From Tistrella mobilis (GTDB lineage: Bacteria > Pseudomonadota > Alphaproteobacteria > Tistrellales > Tistrellaceae), in the NCBI RefSeq assembly GCF_039634785.1, contig NZ_JBBIAB010000006.1, positions 309,577 through 373,576 on the forward strand: a stretch of DNA of 64,000 nucleotides, in the 5' to 3' direction. Below are positions 21,723 through 29,401 of this stretch, piece after piece; the stretch's first letter is position 1; each line of letters opens with the position of its first letter. A program made the translations under genes and the position numbers. The notes beneath the pieces are model-generated. The model ran no database searches, was not told the DNA's origin, and was given only the letters and a program-made list of their open reading frames with translations.

Positions 21723-22042
21723 CGGGGCTCCGGCCTCTGCATACCTGCATCCATGCCCGCATCCGGGGGACGGACCCGCCTGCCATATGCACGGCCGGGG
21801 CTGTCCCCCGAAATCTTTCCGGCGTCTGCACACGTCCATCATCCGGATCGCACCGGAGTCGAAGATTTCGAATCATTGGTAGATTATGATTCATCTATTT
21901 CGTGCATTGCGATAGACCACAACCACAGGTATATTTTGAACCGAGTTTGAGTCCCTAGGGCAGCCAGCCGTCCACACCGGATGCGTGCCCGTCCGCAGAC
22001 ACGACCCGATGCTCTAAAAATCAATAATTCGATGAGGACGCC
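21723..22042. other. 320-bp promoter region before the oxygenase cluster
   Basis: Non-coding gap; its last ~170 bases are much AT-richer than the flanks. It contains the GAATCAT/ATGATTC inverted repeat (21870-21892) and A/T stretches such as tatattttg (about 21932). No gene with a ribosome site is visible. Confidence 0.55.
21870..21892 (+). promoter_or_regulatory. Inverted repeat, candidate operator of the oxygenase cluster
   Basis: GAATCAT - 9 bp - ATGATTC, a perfect 7-bp inverted repeat with centres 16 bp apart, in an AT-rich setting 150 bp before the Rieske gene. Spacing and position fit a dimeric repressor or activator; which protein binds is unknown. Confidence 0.4.
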
Positions 22043-23224
22043 ATGGATCACGCCACCCAGGTGCATCTGATCGACCGTGTGTTCGACATGATCGACCGCC
22101 GCACCACGGAAATGGACCCGGCCGAGTATCACAACCCGGTCAGCCGCTATACCGATCCCGAGCGCTACAAGCGCGAGGTCGAGATCATCTTCCGCCGCAA
22201 CCCGATCATCGTCGCCCATGGCAGCGAGCTGCCCAAGCCGGGCGACTACAAGACCATGGACGTGACCGGGGTGCCGATCCTGCTGGTCCGCACCCAGGAC
22301 GGTTCGGTCAACGCCTTCGTGAACGCCTGCCGCCACCGCGGGACCAAGCTGGTCTGGGAGGAATGCGGCAGCCACAAGCGCAGCTTCGTCTGCCCCTATC
22401 ATGCCTGGACCTACGGCACCGACGGCAAGCTGGTCGGCGTGCCCGCGGCGGAAGGCTTCCCGAACATGAAGCGCGAGGAGATGGGCCTGCGCCGGCTGCA
22501 TTGCGCCGAGCGCTACGGCTTCGTCTTCGTCCAGGTGGACCCGACCGCGCCCAAGGTGGATGTCGATGCCTGGCTTGGGCCGATGGCGCATGAACTGGAG
22601 CATATCGGCACCGCCGATTACGTCGTCTGGCGGCCCGCCCAGCTGGAGAAGAAGACCAACTGGAAGCTGGCGCTGGATACGTTCCTCGAGAACTATCACA
22701 CCCGCCGCACCCACACGAAGACCATCTGGCCGGTCTTCCTGGACAACACCGCCGCCTTCGACCGGCTGTCGCCGCATGCCCGGGTGGTGCTGCCCAAGCG
22801 CTCGATCCCCGAGATCCGCGATCAGGATCGCGAGACCTGGAACCTGCGCGACCATTCCACCGTGCTCTACACCATCTTCCCCAATCTGATGCTGGCGGTG
22901 CTGCCCGATCATTGCGCCATCTTCCAGGTCTGGCCCGACGGCATCGACAATTGCAAGCTGCCGGCCTACACGCTGGTGCCGCCGAAATATCTGGAGAGCG
23001 CCACCGCCCAGGACATCTGGTCGAAGAGCATGCATGTCGTCTTCGAGGTGACCGAAGAGGACAGCGACCGCTCCGAAGCCATTCAGGCGGCGCTCAATTC
23101 CGGTGCCAACGATCATTTCGTCTTCGGCCGTTACGAACAGGCCCTCGCCTGGTTCCACCAGGAGGTGGAGGCGATGCTGAACGGTCAGGCCGACTGGGTC
23201 CGCTATGCCGAAGCGGCCGAGTGA
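22043..23224 (+). CDS. Rieske non-heme iron oxygenase, alpha subunit
   Basis: Catalytic subunit of a ring-hydroxylating-type oxygenase, 393 residues. The Rieske 2Fe-2S site is complete: C96-R-H98 and C117-P-Y-H120. The mononuclear iron site follows in LALDTFLENYHTRRTH, with His near 219 and 224. The C-terminal catalytic domain continues to a normal end. No beta subunit, ferredoxin or reductase gene is adjacent, so electrons must come from elsewhere. It opens a same-strand cluster with a radical SAM enzyme and two ferritin-fold diiron proteins, an unusual company for a simple aromatic dioxygenase. Substrate unknown. Confidence 0.9.
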   Translation: MDHATQVHLIDRVFDMIDRRTTEMDPAEYHNPVSRYTDPERYKREVEIIFRRNPIIVAHGSELPKPGDYKTMDVTGVPILLVRTQDGSVNAFVNACRHRGTKLVWEECGSHKRSFVCPYHAWTYGTDGKLVGVPAAEGFPNMKREEMGLRRLHCAERYGFVFVQVDPTAPKVDVDAWLGPMAHELEHIGTADYVVWRPAQLEKKTNWKLALDTFLENYHTRRTHTKTIWPVFLDNTAAFDRLSPHARVVLPKRSIPEIRDQDRETWNLRDHSTVLYTIFPNLMLAVLPDHCAIFQVWPDGIDNCKLPAYTLVPPKYLESATAQDIWSKSMHVVFEVTEEDSDRSEAIQAALNSGANDHFVFGRYEQALAWFHQEVEAMLNGQADWVRYAEAAE

Positions 23225-23443
23225 TCCCGGGGCCCGTGATCCCATGATCCCGGACCCCGTGATTGCCGGGTCCTGAGCCGGCGCGGCGACACGACAGCGA
23301 CACGACCACCTGATCTCCTGCGGGCGCGTGGGTTCCACGCGCCCGGCCGGGGGAGGTGCGTGCCCGCCCGGCTCTCAATCTGCGACCCCCGCCGATCCGC
23401 GAAACGACACCGCGAAACGACGACGACGAAGGGGCTGCCTCGG

Positions 23444-24709
23444 ATGAAGACCGACGAAAATCGCAATGTAACGCGCGAACGCATGCAACGCCTGGAGGCG
23501 TTGCTCGACGGCGAGGACGAGCTTCGCGACCGCCTGCAGGCGGTGCTGCGCTTCTCCCGCAAGATCCGCGTCAGCGAATATCACCTCACCAACGCCTGCA
23601 ACATCCGTTGCAAGGGCTGCTGGTTCTTCGAATACGGCCACGACACCGCCACGCGGGAGGCCAAGGATGCCGAGGCGCTGGAAGCCTTTCTGATCAAGGA
23701 GACCAAGGAACGGCGGGTGAATGCCGCCCTGGTGATCGGCGGCGAGCCGACGCTCTTTCCCGACCGGCTGCGGCTGTATGTCAAGCACATGCCCTATGTG
23801 ACGATCTCGTCCAACGGGCTGCGCCGGCTGCCGATGGAGGGGTTCGAGAACGTCGCGATCGGCCTCACCCTGTTCGGCGGCGGGCCGATGGACGACCAGC
23901 TGCGCGGCATCAAGCCCAGCGGCCGCACCTTCAGCGGCCTGTTCGAGACCGCGCTCGGCAATTATCGCGACGACCCGCGCGCCGGCTTCATCTATGCGCT
24001 GACCGAGACCGGCATCGAGCATATCGAAGAGACGGTGGTCCGGATCCGCGACAACGGCAACCGGGTCAACTTCAACTTCTACAGCGCCTATGACGCCGAG
24101 GATCCGACGGCGCTTGCCCGGCAGGAAGAGCTGCTGGAAGAGGCGCTTCGGGTGCGGGCGAAATATCCCGACACCGTGGTCAGCACGCCCTATTACATCC
24201 GCACCATGATCACCGGCCGCAGCCATTTCGGCCGCTTCGGCTATGACGTCTGCCCGTCGCTGTCGCAGGATCATGCCGGCCATGCCGACCGGCTGGTCAA
24301 CGGCAACCCGGTGCTGCCCTTCTTCAACACCTGGGCGGCGGACCTGAAGACGGTGAAGTTCTGCTGCACCTCGGGCCATTGCAACGGCTGCCGCGACAGC
24401 CAGGCGGTGATCTCGTGGATGGTGGTCAGCATGGACCGCTTCCTCACCGACAAGGTGATGCTCGAGACCTGGGTCGAGATGGCCGAGAGCTACTGGAAGC
24501 AGTTCATCTGGGGTCCGTTCCACTGGACGAAGGATGCCGGCCGCCGCCAGGCGGTGATGGACCCGATCGGCGACGGCCATGCCGCGCAGGTCTCGGTCGA
24601 TCTGGCCCATGGCGAAACCCTGCCGAACCCGCTTCTGGCCGCCGTTGCCGGCCGCGAGGCGGCAGAGGCGGGCGAGGTCCGGGTCCGGGCGCCGGAGGTG
24701 GTGGCGTGA
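23444..24709 (+). CDS. Radical SAM enzyme of unknown function
   Basis: 421-residue radical SAM protein. The cluster-binding motif is C52-N-I-R-C56-K-G-C59, and GGEPTLFPDRL near residue 102 is the GGEP SAM-binding motif. A C-terminal Cys group, KFCCTSGHCNGC (about 305-316), could hold an auxiliary Fe-S cluster, although it is not a canonical SPASM. Start set at ATG 23444; earlier codons in frame are Arg/Thr-rich and unlike protein. It overlaps the next gene by four bases (GTGA). The reaction is unknown; context suggests it works with the neighbouring oxygenases. Confidence 0.85.
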   Translation: MKTDENRNVTRERMQRLEALLDGEDELRDRLQAVLRFSRKIRVSEYHLTNACNIRCKGCWFFEYGHDTATREAKDAEALEAFLIKETKERRVNAALVIGGEPTLFPDRLRLYVKHMPYVTISSNGLRRLPMEGFENVAIGLTLFGGGPMDDQLRGIKPSGRTFSGLFETALGNYRDDPRAGFIYALTETGIEHIEETVVRIRDNGNRVNFNFYSAYDAEDPTALARQEELLEEALRVRAKYPDTVVSTPYYIRTMITGRSHFGRFGYDVCPSLSQDHAGHADRLVNGNPVLPFFNTWAADLKTVKFCCTSGHCNGCRDSQAVISWMVVSMDRFLTDKVMLETWVEMAESYWKQFIWGPFHWTKDAGRRQAVMDPIGDGHAAQVSVDLAHGETLPNPLLAAVAGREAAEAGEVRVRAPEVVA

Positions 24710-25185
24710 CCGTGCTGCCGGCCGATGCACCGGAAACCGACGCCGCAGCCGGGATCGCCCTGGCTGCGGCCCGGCTTTCGGCCGAGCCGGTGGCGCTGCA
24801 CAACGCGATCCGGGTCGAGGCCGACGGCCCCGATGCGGCGATCGCGACCATCACCCGTCTTCAGCCCTTTCACAAGGGCGGCGCCGAACGCGCGCTGATC
24901 AATGGCGGCATCCTGCAGGCGCTGATGGAACGCGCCATGCGGGCCGCCGCCGCCGCCGTTCTGGGCGATGCCCCCTCGCGCCTGGTCTCGCTGGATCAGC
25001 GCTGGCTGGGCCCCGTCCTGCCCCGGGGGGTGATCGCCCGTGCCGAAATCGAGGGCCAGGCCGGCACCGGCACGGTCCTGCTTGCCGCCACCATCTCCGA
25101 CGCCCGCGGCGGCCCCCGCGTCCGCGCTGCGGGCGTCGTCACCGCCGTCAACCAGCCACCGACATCCATCAGCCCCCCTCTTTGA
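24706..25185 (+). CDS. Hotdog-fold protein, putative thioesterase
   Basis: 159-residue protein beginning at GTG 24706 inside the radical SAM stop. HNAIRVEADGPDAAIATITR, then FHKGGAERALINGGILQALM (long helix) and RLVSLDQRWLGPVLPRGVIA, then VLLAATISDARG, follow the strand-helix-strand layout of PaaI/4HBT thioesterases; the INGG replaces the more common HGG. Low similarity makes the activity uncertain. The stop codon lies inside the first of three tandem hairpin repeats. Confidence 0.65.
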   Translation: MTVLPADAPETDAAAGIALAAARLSAEPVALHNAIRVEADGPDAAIATITRLQPFHKGGAERALINGGILQALMERAMRAAAAAVLGDAPSRLVSLDQRWLGPVLPRGVIARAEIEGQAGTGTVLLAATISDARGGPRVRAAGVVTAVNQPPTSISPPL

Positions 25186-25490
25186 ACCGACCCCCGGGTC
25201 GGTTCAAGCCGCCATTGAGGCGGCGGCCAAGGGCACGAAGCGCCCGCCTGGGCAGAGGGACCACGGAATGACCACCACCACCACTTCCCTCCGGAACCGA
25301 CCCCCGAGGTCGGTTCAAGCCGCCACTGAGGCGGCGGCCAAGGCCACGGCAGTGGCCGCCTGGGCAGAGGGACTACGGAATGACCACCACCACTCTCCCT
25401 CCGGAACCGACCCCCGGGTCGGTTCAAGCCGCCATTGAGGCGGCGGCCAAGGGCGCGGCAGCGCCCGCCCGGCGAGGGACCACCAAAAAA
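25182..25490 (+). repeat. Three tandem ~110-bp hairpin repeats
   Basis: Units begin at 25185, 25295 and 25405 (period 110; the third is cut short near 25490). Each has three hairpins: AACCGACC...GGTCGGTT (12-bp perfect palindrome in unit 1), GCCGCC-attga-GGCGGC, and a third whose stem changes between units but stays paired: GGGCAC/GCGCCC in unit 1 (one mismatch), GGCCAC/GTGGCC in unit 2, GGGCGC/GCGCCC in unit 3. Units 1 and 2 end with gaatgaccaccaccac. The second and third hairpins recur at 58603-58718. This is a dispersed REP/BIME-like family lying between two cluster genes. Confidence 0.85.
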
Positions 25491-25502
25491 GGAACGCTCA
25501 AG

Positions 25503-26255
25503 ATGACCGAACAGACCGCTCATGCTGCCGCCGGGGAGCGGCTGCTCGTGCCGGATGCCAAGGCCTTCCGCGAGATGCCGGACGAGTACCAGGAGCTGGT
25601 GATCCATCAGCTGCGCGCCCATACCGAGGGCGAGCTGACCGGTGCCGACGACTACATCCAGATCTTCTATCCGATGGCGCCGACCGCCTTCGAGCGCAAG
25701 GTGTGCTGCGAGCGCGCCGCCGAGGAGATGGATCACTATATCCGCGGCAAGGCGGTGCTGGACGAGATCGGCGTCGATACCGCCTATATGCTGCAGCAGC
25801 ATCTGGATCAGCGCGAATTCTACCGCACCGAGGGCGTGCGCCGGATCGAGAACTGGCTGGGCCGCGGCATGTTCTCGTTCATCGGCGAGGCGGCGGTGCT
25901 GGCGCAGATCCACGAGATGTCGAAGAGCTCGTACAAGCCGCTCGCCGACATGTGCACCAGCGTCATCATCGACGAGCACAACCACGTCGCCCAGGGCTAC
26001 CGGATCGTCTGGGAATACTGCCAGACGGAAGAGGGGCTGAAGGATGCCCAGGCGATGCTGGAAAAGGCCTGGCCGATCACGCTCGACCTGTTCGGCAGCT
26101 CCGAGAGCAAGCGCTCGCCGCTTTATGTGAAGTGGGGCCTGCGCCAGTACACCAATGAAGAAGCCCGCCAGCGCTTCATCGCCCAGATCACCCCGCGGGT
26201 CGAGGTGCTTGGGCTGAAGGTGCCGGCGGCCGAGGCGAACCGGAAGTTCCTCTGA
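25503..26255 (+). CDS. PaaA-like ferritin-fold diiron protein
   Basis: 250-residue helical protein resembling the catalytic subunits of phenylacetyl-CoA epoxidase (PaaA/PaaC, PF05138 group): MPDEYQELVIHQLRAHTEGE at the N terminus is close to the PaaA entry region. Candidate iron ligands are Glu-x2-His in EEMDHYIRG (about 72-80) and in DEHNHVAQG (about 157). It is shorter than PaaA and has no PaaBCDE partners nearby, so an oxygenase or oxidase acting on another CoA- or carrier-bound substrate is plausible. ATG 25503 follows aaggaacgctcaag; the in-frame ATG at 25380 lies in the hairpin repeat and is not the likely start. Confidence 0.75.
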   Translation: MTEQTAHAAAGERLLVPDAKAFREMPDEYQELVIHQLRAHTEGELTGADDYIQIFYPMAPTAFERKVCCERAAEEMDHYIRGKAVLDEIGVDTAYMLQQHLDQREFYRTEGVRRIENWLGRGMFSFIGEAAVLAQIHEMSKSSYKPLADMCTSVIIDEHNHVAQGYRIVWEYCQTEEGLKDAQAMLEKAWPITLDLFGSSESKRSPLYVKWGLRQYTNEEARQRFIAQITPRVEVLGLKVPAAEANRKFL

Positions 26256-26273
26256 TCGTCACCGGTTTCCGTC

Positions 26274-26319
26274 GGGGCGCGCGGCTGCCGGCCGATGGCC
26301 GGATCATGCCGCGCGCCCC
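26274..26319 (+). terminator. Large branched hairpin after the PaaA-like gene
   Basis: Outer stem GGGGCGCGCGGC (26274-26285) pairs perfectly with GCCGCGCGCCCC (26308-26319); inside it an inner stem CCGGCC-gat-GGCCGG forms. No T-run follows, so it may be a rho-aided terminator, a processing or stability element, or an attenuator between the two diiron genes. Confidence 0.5.
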
Positions 26320-26322
26320 ATG

Positions 26323-26351
26323 ATTGACGTATACGTCAATCGCTCTATCCT
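26323..26351 (+). promoter_or_regulatory. Perfect 18-bp palindrome over a probable promoter
   Basis: ATTGACGTATACGTCAAT (26323-26340) is a perfect palindrome. Its TTGACG can be the -35 of a promoter with TATCCT (26346-26351) as -10 at 16 bp. A regulator bound here would block or remodel that promoter, which should drive the diiron gene starting at 26470. Palindromes of the TGACG-N-CGTCA kind are used by some MerR- and TetR-type acyl-CoA regulators, but the cognate protein is not known. Confidence 0.6.
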
Positions 26352-26469
26352 TAAGACAAGAACAAGAGGCGTGATCCGCGTCCGATGCCATCCGGCCGGA
26401 GCAGCCAGGCCCGTATCAGCCCAGGCCCATATCGGCCCAGGTCCGTATCAGTCAGGGGACGAGACATCC

Positions 26470-27585
26470 ATGCCCGAGACCACCAGCGTCAGCCGGAGCG
26501 GTGCCTTCCGAGCGGTCGGACCGGCCGGCTTCCTCGATCAGATCCGGGTGCCGCGCTATGCCGAGCGCACCGATCTGTTCGACGAGATCATCGCCGAGAC
26601 CCATCGCCATTTCTGGGACCCGCTCGACACCGCCTATATCCGCTTCGACGAGCCGTTCGACATGGCCACCGAGACGGTCATGCCGGCCTCGATCGTGCCC
26701 GAGCTGAACAGCGCCGTCGCCGACCGGCTGACCGCCGGACAGCGGGTCTGGTTCGCCAATGAAAGCGCGCGCTGGTGGCTGTCGAGCGTGCTGCATGGCG
26801 AGCAGGGGGCGCTGTCGCTGTCGGCCAGCCTCTGCCACATGCTCGCCGATCCGGGGGTGGTGGAATATGCCGCCAACCAGGCGCGCGAGGAAGCCCGCCA
26901 CGTGACCGCGTTCAGCCGCTATATCCACACCCGCTGGGGGGCGCCGATGCCGGCCTCCGACGTGCTGGGCGGGCTGCTGAAGGAACTGGTCGACCTGACC
27001 GACGTGCCGCGCAAGATCGTCGGCATGCAGCTTCTGGTCGAAGGCCTCGCCATGGGCATTTTCGCCAGCCTGCATTCCAAGAGCCAGGACCCGGTGCTGC
27101 GCCGGTTGACCCAGCTGGTGATGACCGACGAGGCCTTTCATCATCGCGCCGGCAAGCTCTGGGGCCGCGACGCCCTGCCGATGATGGACGAGAAGGCGCG
27201 CAACGGCGTCGAGGATTGGGCGGCGCAGTGCTTCCAGATCCTGATGTTCAACATGCTCCATCCCAGCCAGAAGCAGGCGCTTTATGCGCCGCTGGGGCTC
27301 GATTGGGAATGGGTGCGGGATGCCATGAAAGAGAGCTACACCTCCGAGGTGCGCCGCGCCGAGATGTCCGAGAGCACCAATGTCTTCCGGGTGCTGGTCA
27401 AAACCCTGCTGCATGCGGGCATCATCACCGACCGGACCCGGCCGCTCTATGCTCAGTGGGTCGATCTGGGCGCGCTGGCGGGGGAGGGCGAGGGCACGGT
27501 GGGCGATGCCATCGCTGCCGAGGGCCTGGAATTCCTGGCCGGCGTGAACGCCGCGCGCCGCAGCCGCCACGACACCGCAGCCTGA
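26470..27585 (+). CDS. Ferritin-like diiron oxygenase (AurF/R2-like fold)
   Basis: 371-residue helical protein with a full set of possible diiron ligands in order: Glu in GEQGALS (about 110), Glu-x2-His in EEARHVTAF (about 140), Glu in EGLAMG (about 190) and Glu-x2-His in DEAFHH (about 220). This E...ExxH...E...ExxH pattern is that of ferritin/R2-like oxygenases and N-oxygenases. It has its own probable promoter and palindromic operator, and is followed by a terminator. Substrate unknown; it closes a five-gene oxidative cluster. Start ATG 26470 lies just after ggggacgagac. Confidence 0.75.
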   Translation: MPETTSVSRSGAFRAVGPAGFLDQIRVPRYAERTDLFDEIIAETHRHFWDPLDTAYIRFDEPFDMATETVMPASIVPELNSAVADRLTAGQRVWFANESARWWLSSVLHGEQGALSLSASLCHMLADPGVVEYAANQAREEARHVTAFSRYIHTRWGAPMPASDVLGGLLKELVDLTDVPRKIVGMQLLVEGLAMGIFASLHSKSQDPVLRRLTQLVMTDEAFHHRAGKLWGRDALPMMDEKARNGVEDWAAQCFQILMFNMLHPSQKQALYAPLGLDWEWVRDAMKESYTSEVRRAEMSESTNVFRVLVKTLLHAGIITDRTRPLYAQWVDLGALAGEGEGTVGDAIAAEGLEFLAGVNAARRSRHDTAA

Positions 27586-27605
27586 GCACGTCCAGACGAA
27601 TGAGG

Positions 27606-27633
27606 GGGCTGATCCGCCGGGTCAGCCCTTTTT
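27606..27633 (+). terminator. Rho-independent terminator after the diiron gene
   Basis: Stem GGGCTGATCC / GGGTCAGCCC (10 bp with one G-U) with loop gcc, followed directly by TTTTT. It separates the oxidative cluster from the cecR-like operon. Confidence 0.85.
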
Positions 27634-27718
27634 CACGACGACAGCTATTTAATCATTTGACTAAATCATCTGATCAATCAAACTGAGTTGAACCCCATCT
27701 GCACGGGCACCCGGAGCC

Positions 27719-28381
27719 ATGACACAGGCCACACGTGGCGATGCAACGCGGGAGGCATTGATCCGGGCGGCGATCGACGTGTTCGGACGCGACGGTTTCG
27801 ATGCCACCCGCACGCGTACCATCGCAGAGACGGCGAAGGTCAATCAGGCGCTGATCGGCTATCACTTCCGGAACAAGGAAGGCCTGTATCTGGCGGTGTT
27901 TGCGGACATCGTCGAGCAGATCCGTGCCCGGATCGGCCCCGTCCTGGCGGAGATCGAGGCAGCGCTGGATGGCGACCCTCCTCCGGGTCGCGAGGACGGG
28001 CTCGCCCTGCTGTTCCGGATGACCGACGCTTTCATCCTCCTCATGGCAGGAACCGAGAGCAATCCCTGGGCGCGGCTTGTGGTACGTGAACAGCAATCGC
28101 CGACGGCGGCTTTCGCCCTGCTTCACGACGGGTTGATGCGGCCAGTCTCGCGTGGTCTGATCCGGCTGGTGCAACATATCGATCCCGTGGCACAGGCAGG
28201 GGATCCACGGCTGGTGGTGGCGACCATCATGGGCCAGATGCTGGTCTTCCGGGTCGCACGGGCCGCGGTGCTCCGGATCATTGACCGGCCGGCGATCGGT
28301 CCGGACGAGATCGTCGCAATCCAGGGGCAGCTTCGCCGCAACCTTACCGCCATGCTTGTCCCGGCCGGAGATCGCTCATGA
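27719..28381 (+). CDS. CecR-like TetR-family regulator
   Basis: 220-residue TetR-type repressor. The N-terminal HTH is clear (AALIRAAIDVFGRDGFDATRT-like region, then NQALIGYHFRNKEGLYLAVF at about 40-60), with a helical ligand-binding C-terminal domain of the CecR (YbiH) kind. The next four genes correspond in order and type to E. coli ybhGFSR, which CecR controls together with its own gene. Its stop overlaps the membrane-fusion gene start (ATGA). The AT-rich leader (about 27645-27690) holds repeated atca/tgat elements that could be its operator. Confidence 0.85.
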   Translation: MTQATRGDATREALIRAAIDVFGRDGFDATRTRTIAETAKVNQALIGYHFRNKEGLYLAVFADIVEQIRARIGPVLAEIEAALDGDPPPGREDGLALLFRMTDAFILLMAGTESNPWARLVVREQQSPTAAFALLHDGLMRPVSRGLIRLVQHIDPVAQAGDPRLVVATIMGQMLVFRVARAAVLRIIDRPAIGPDEIVAIQGQLRRNLTAMLVPAGDRS

Positions 28382-29397
28382 AACCCGCGTTGCGTGTCGC
28401 TCTGCTTCTGGGGGGGGTGGCTGCTGCGGTCGGCATCGGCCTGTTCTGGCCGCCGGCCAATGGGTGGCTGCGGGACCGGCTTGTGTCCGGGGCGGCCAAC
28501 GATGGCCGGCTGGTGCTCTACGGCAATGTCGACATCCGCGAGGTGGCGCTCGCCTTCCGCCAGGGGGGGCGGGTCGCGGAAATGGCGGCCGAGGAAGGTG
28601 ATGCCGTGCAGGCGGGCGATGTGGTGGCGGTGCTCGACGACCGGCCGCTCCGCGATGCGGCCGCCCGCGCCGAAGCCGAACGTGCCCAGGCGCAGGCATC
28701 GCTCGACCGGCTGCGCAATGGCAACCGGCCGCAAGAGATCGCCGAAGCCGCCGCCCTGCTGGCCCAGGCCGAGGCGACCCTGCGTTTCGCCGAGATCGAT
28801 TATCGGCGCAAGCGCTCTCTGGTCGGCTCCCGGGTGGTGAGCGAAAGCGAGTCAGATGCCGCCCGTGCCGCCCGCGACGAGGCGGCGGCAGTTCTGGAGG
28901 CGCGCCGTCAGGCGCTTGCTCTGCTCGAAGCCGGTGCGCGGGCCGAAGACATCGCCGCCGGCGAGGCGGCACTGGCGGCGGCCGGGGCGGCGCGCGATCA
29001 GGCGCTGACGGCGCTGGAGGATGCCCGGCTTGCGGCGCCTGCCGCCGGTACCATCCTCGCCCGGATTCTGGAACCGGGCAGCATGGCCGCCGCGGGCACG
29101 CCGGTCTATACCCTGTCGTTGAAGGATCCGGTCTATGTCCGCGCCTATGTGGCGGAACCGGATCTTGGACGTGCCGTGCCGGGCGTGGCGGTTCGGGTCA
29201 CCACCGATAGCGGCGGTCGGGTCTATGACGGGCGGATCGGTTTCGTCTCTCCCCGCGCCGAGTTCACGCCCAAATCGGTCGAGACCACGGCGCTTCGCAC
29301 GGATCTGGTCTACCGGCTGCGGATCGTGGTCACCGATGCCGATGACGGGCTGCGCCAGGGCATGCCGGTAACGGTGACATTGGACAGGGAGGGCTGA
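28378..29397 (+). CDS. YbhG-like membrane-fusion protein
   Basis: Periplasmic adaptor (HlyD family) of an ABC-type efflux pump, 339 residues. One N-terminal membrane segment (LLLGGVAAAVGIGLFW, about 10-25) anchors it; the lipoyl-type half-motif DIREVALAFRQGGRVAEMAA and its partner DARLAAPAAGTILARILEPG flank a coiled-coil hairpin rich in Ala, Glu and Arg (about 90-210). The C-terminal beta-barrel follows. It starts inside the regulator stop codon and precedes the ATPase by 4 bp. Confidence 0.88.
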   Translation: MKPALRVALLLGGVAAAVGIGLFWPPANGWLRDRLVSGAANDGRLVLYGNVDIREVALAFRQGGRVAEMAAEEGDAVQAGDVVAVLDDRPLRDAAARAEAERAQAQASLDRLRNGNRPQEIAEAAALLAQAEATLRFAEIDYRRKRSLVGSRVVSESESDAARAARDEAAAVLEARRQALALLEAGARAEDIAAGEAALAAAGAARDQALTALEDARLAAPAAGTILARILEPGSMAAAGTPVYTLSLKDPVYVRAYVAEPDLGRAVPGVAVRVTTDSGGRVYDGRIGFVSPRAEFTPKSVETTALRTDLVYRLRIVVTDADDGLRQGMPVTVTLDREG

Positions 29398-29401
29398 CGC
29401 C

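Noticed and set aside
25182..25490. Tandem repeats as a CRISPR array
   Set aside because: Units are ~110 bp with near-identical content and no unique spacers, and no cas gene is present. Hairpin structure and the second locus fit a REP-like family.
25380..25502. N-terminal extension of the PaaA-like protein
   Set aside because: The in-frame ATG lies in the repeat tail and would add a low-complexity Ala/Pro-rich segment; the ATG at 25503 gives the family-like start.
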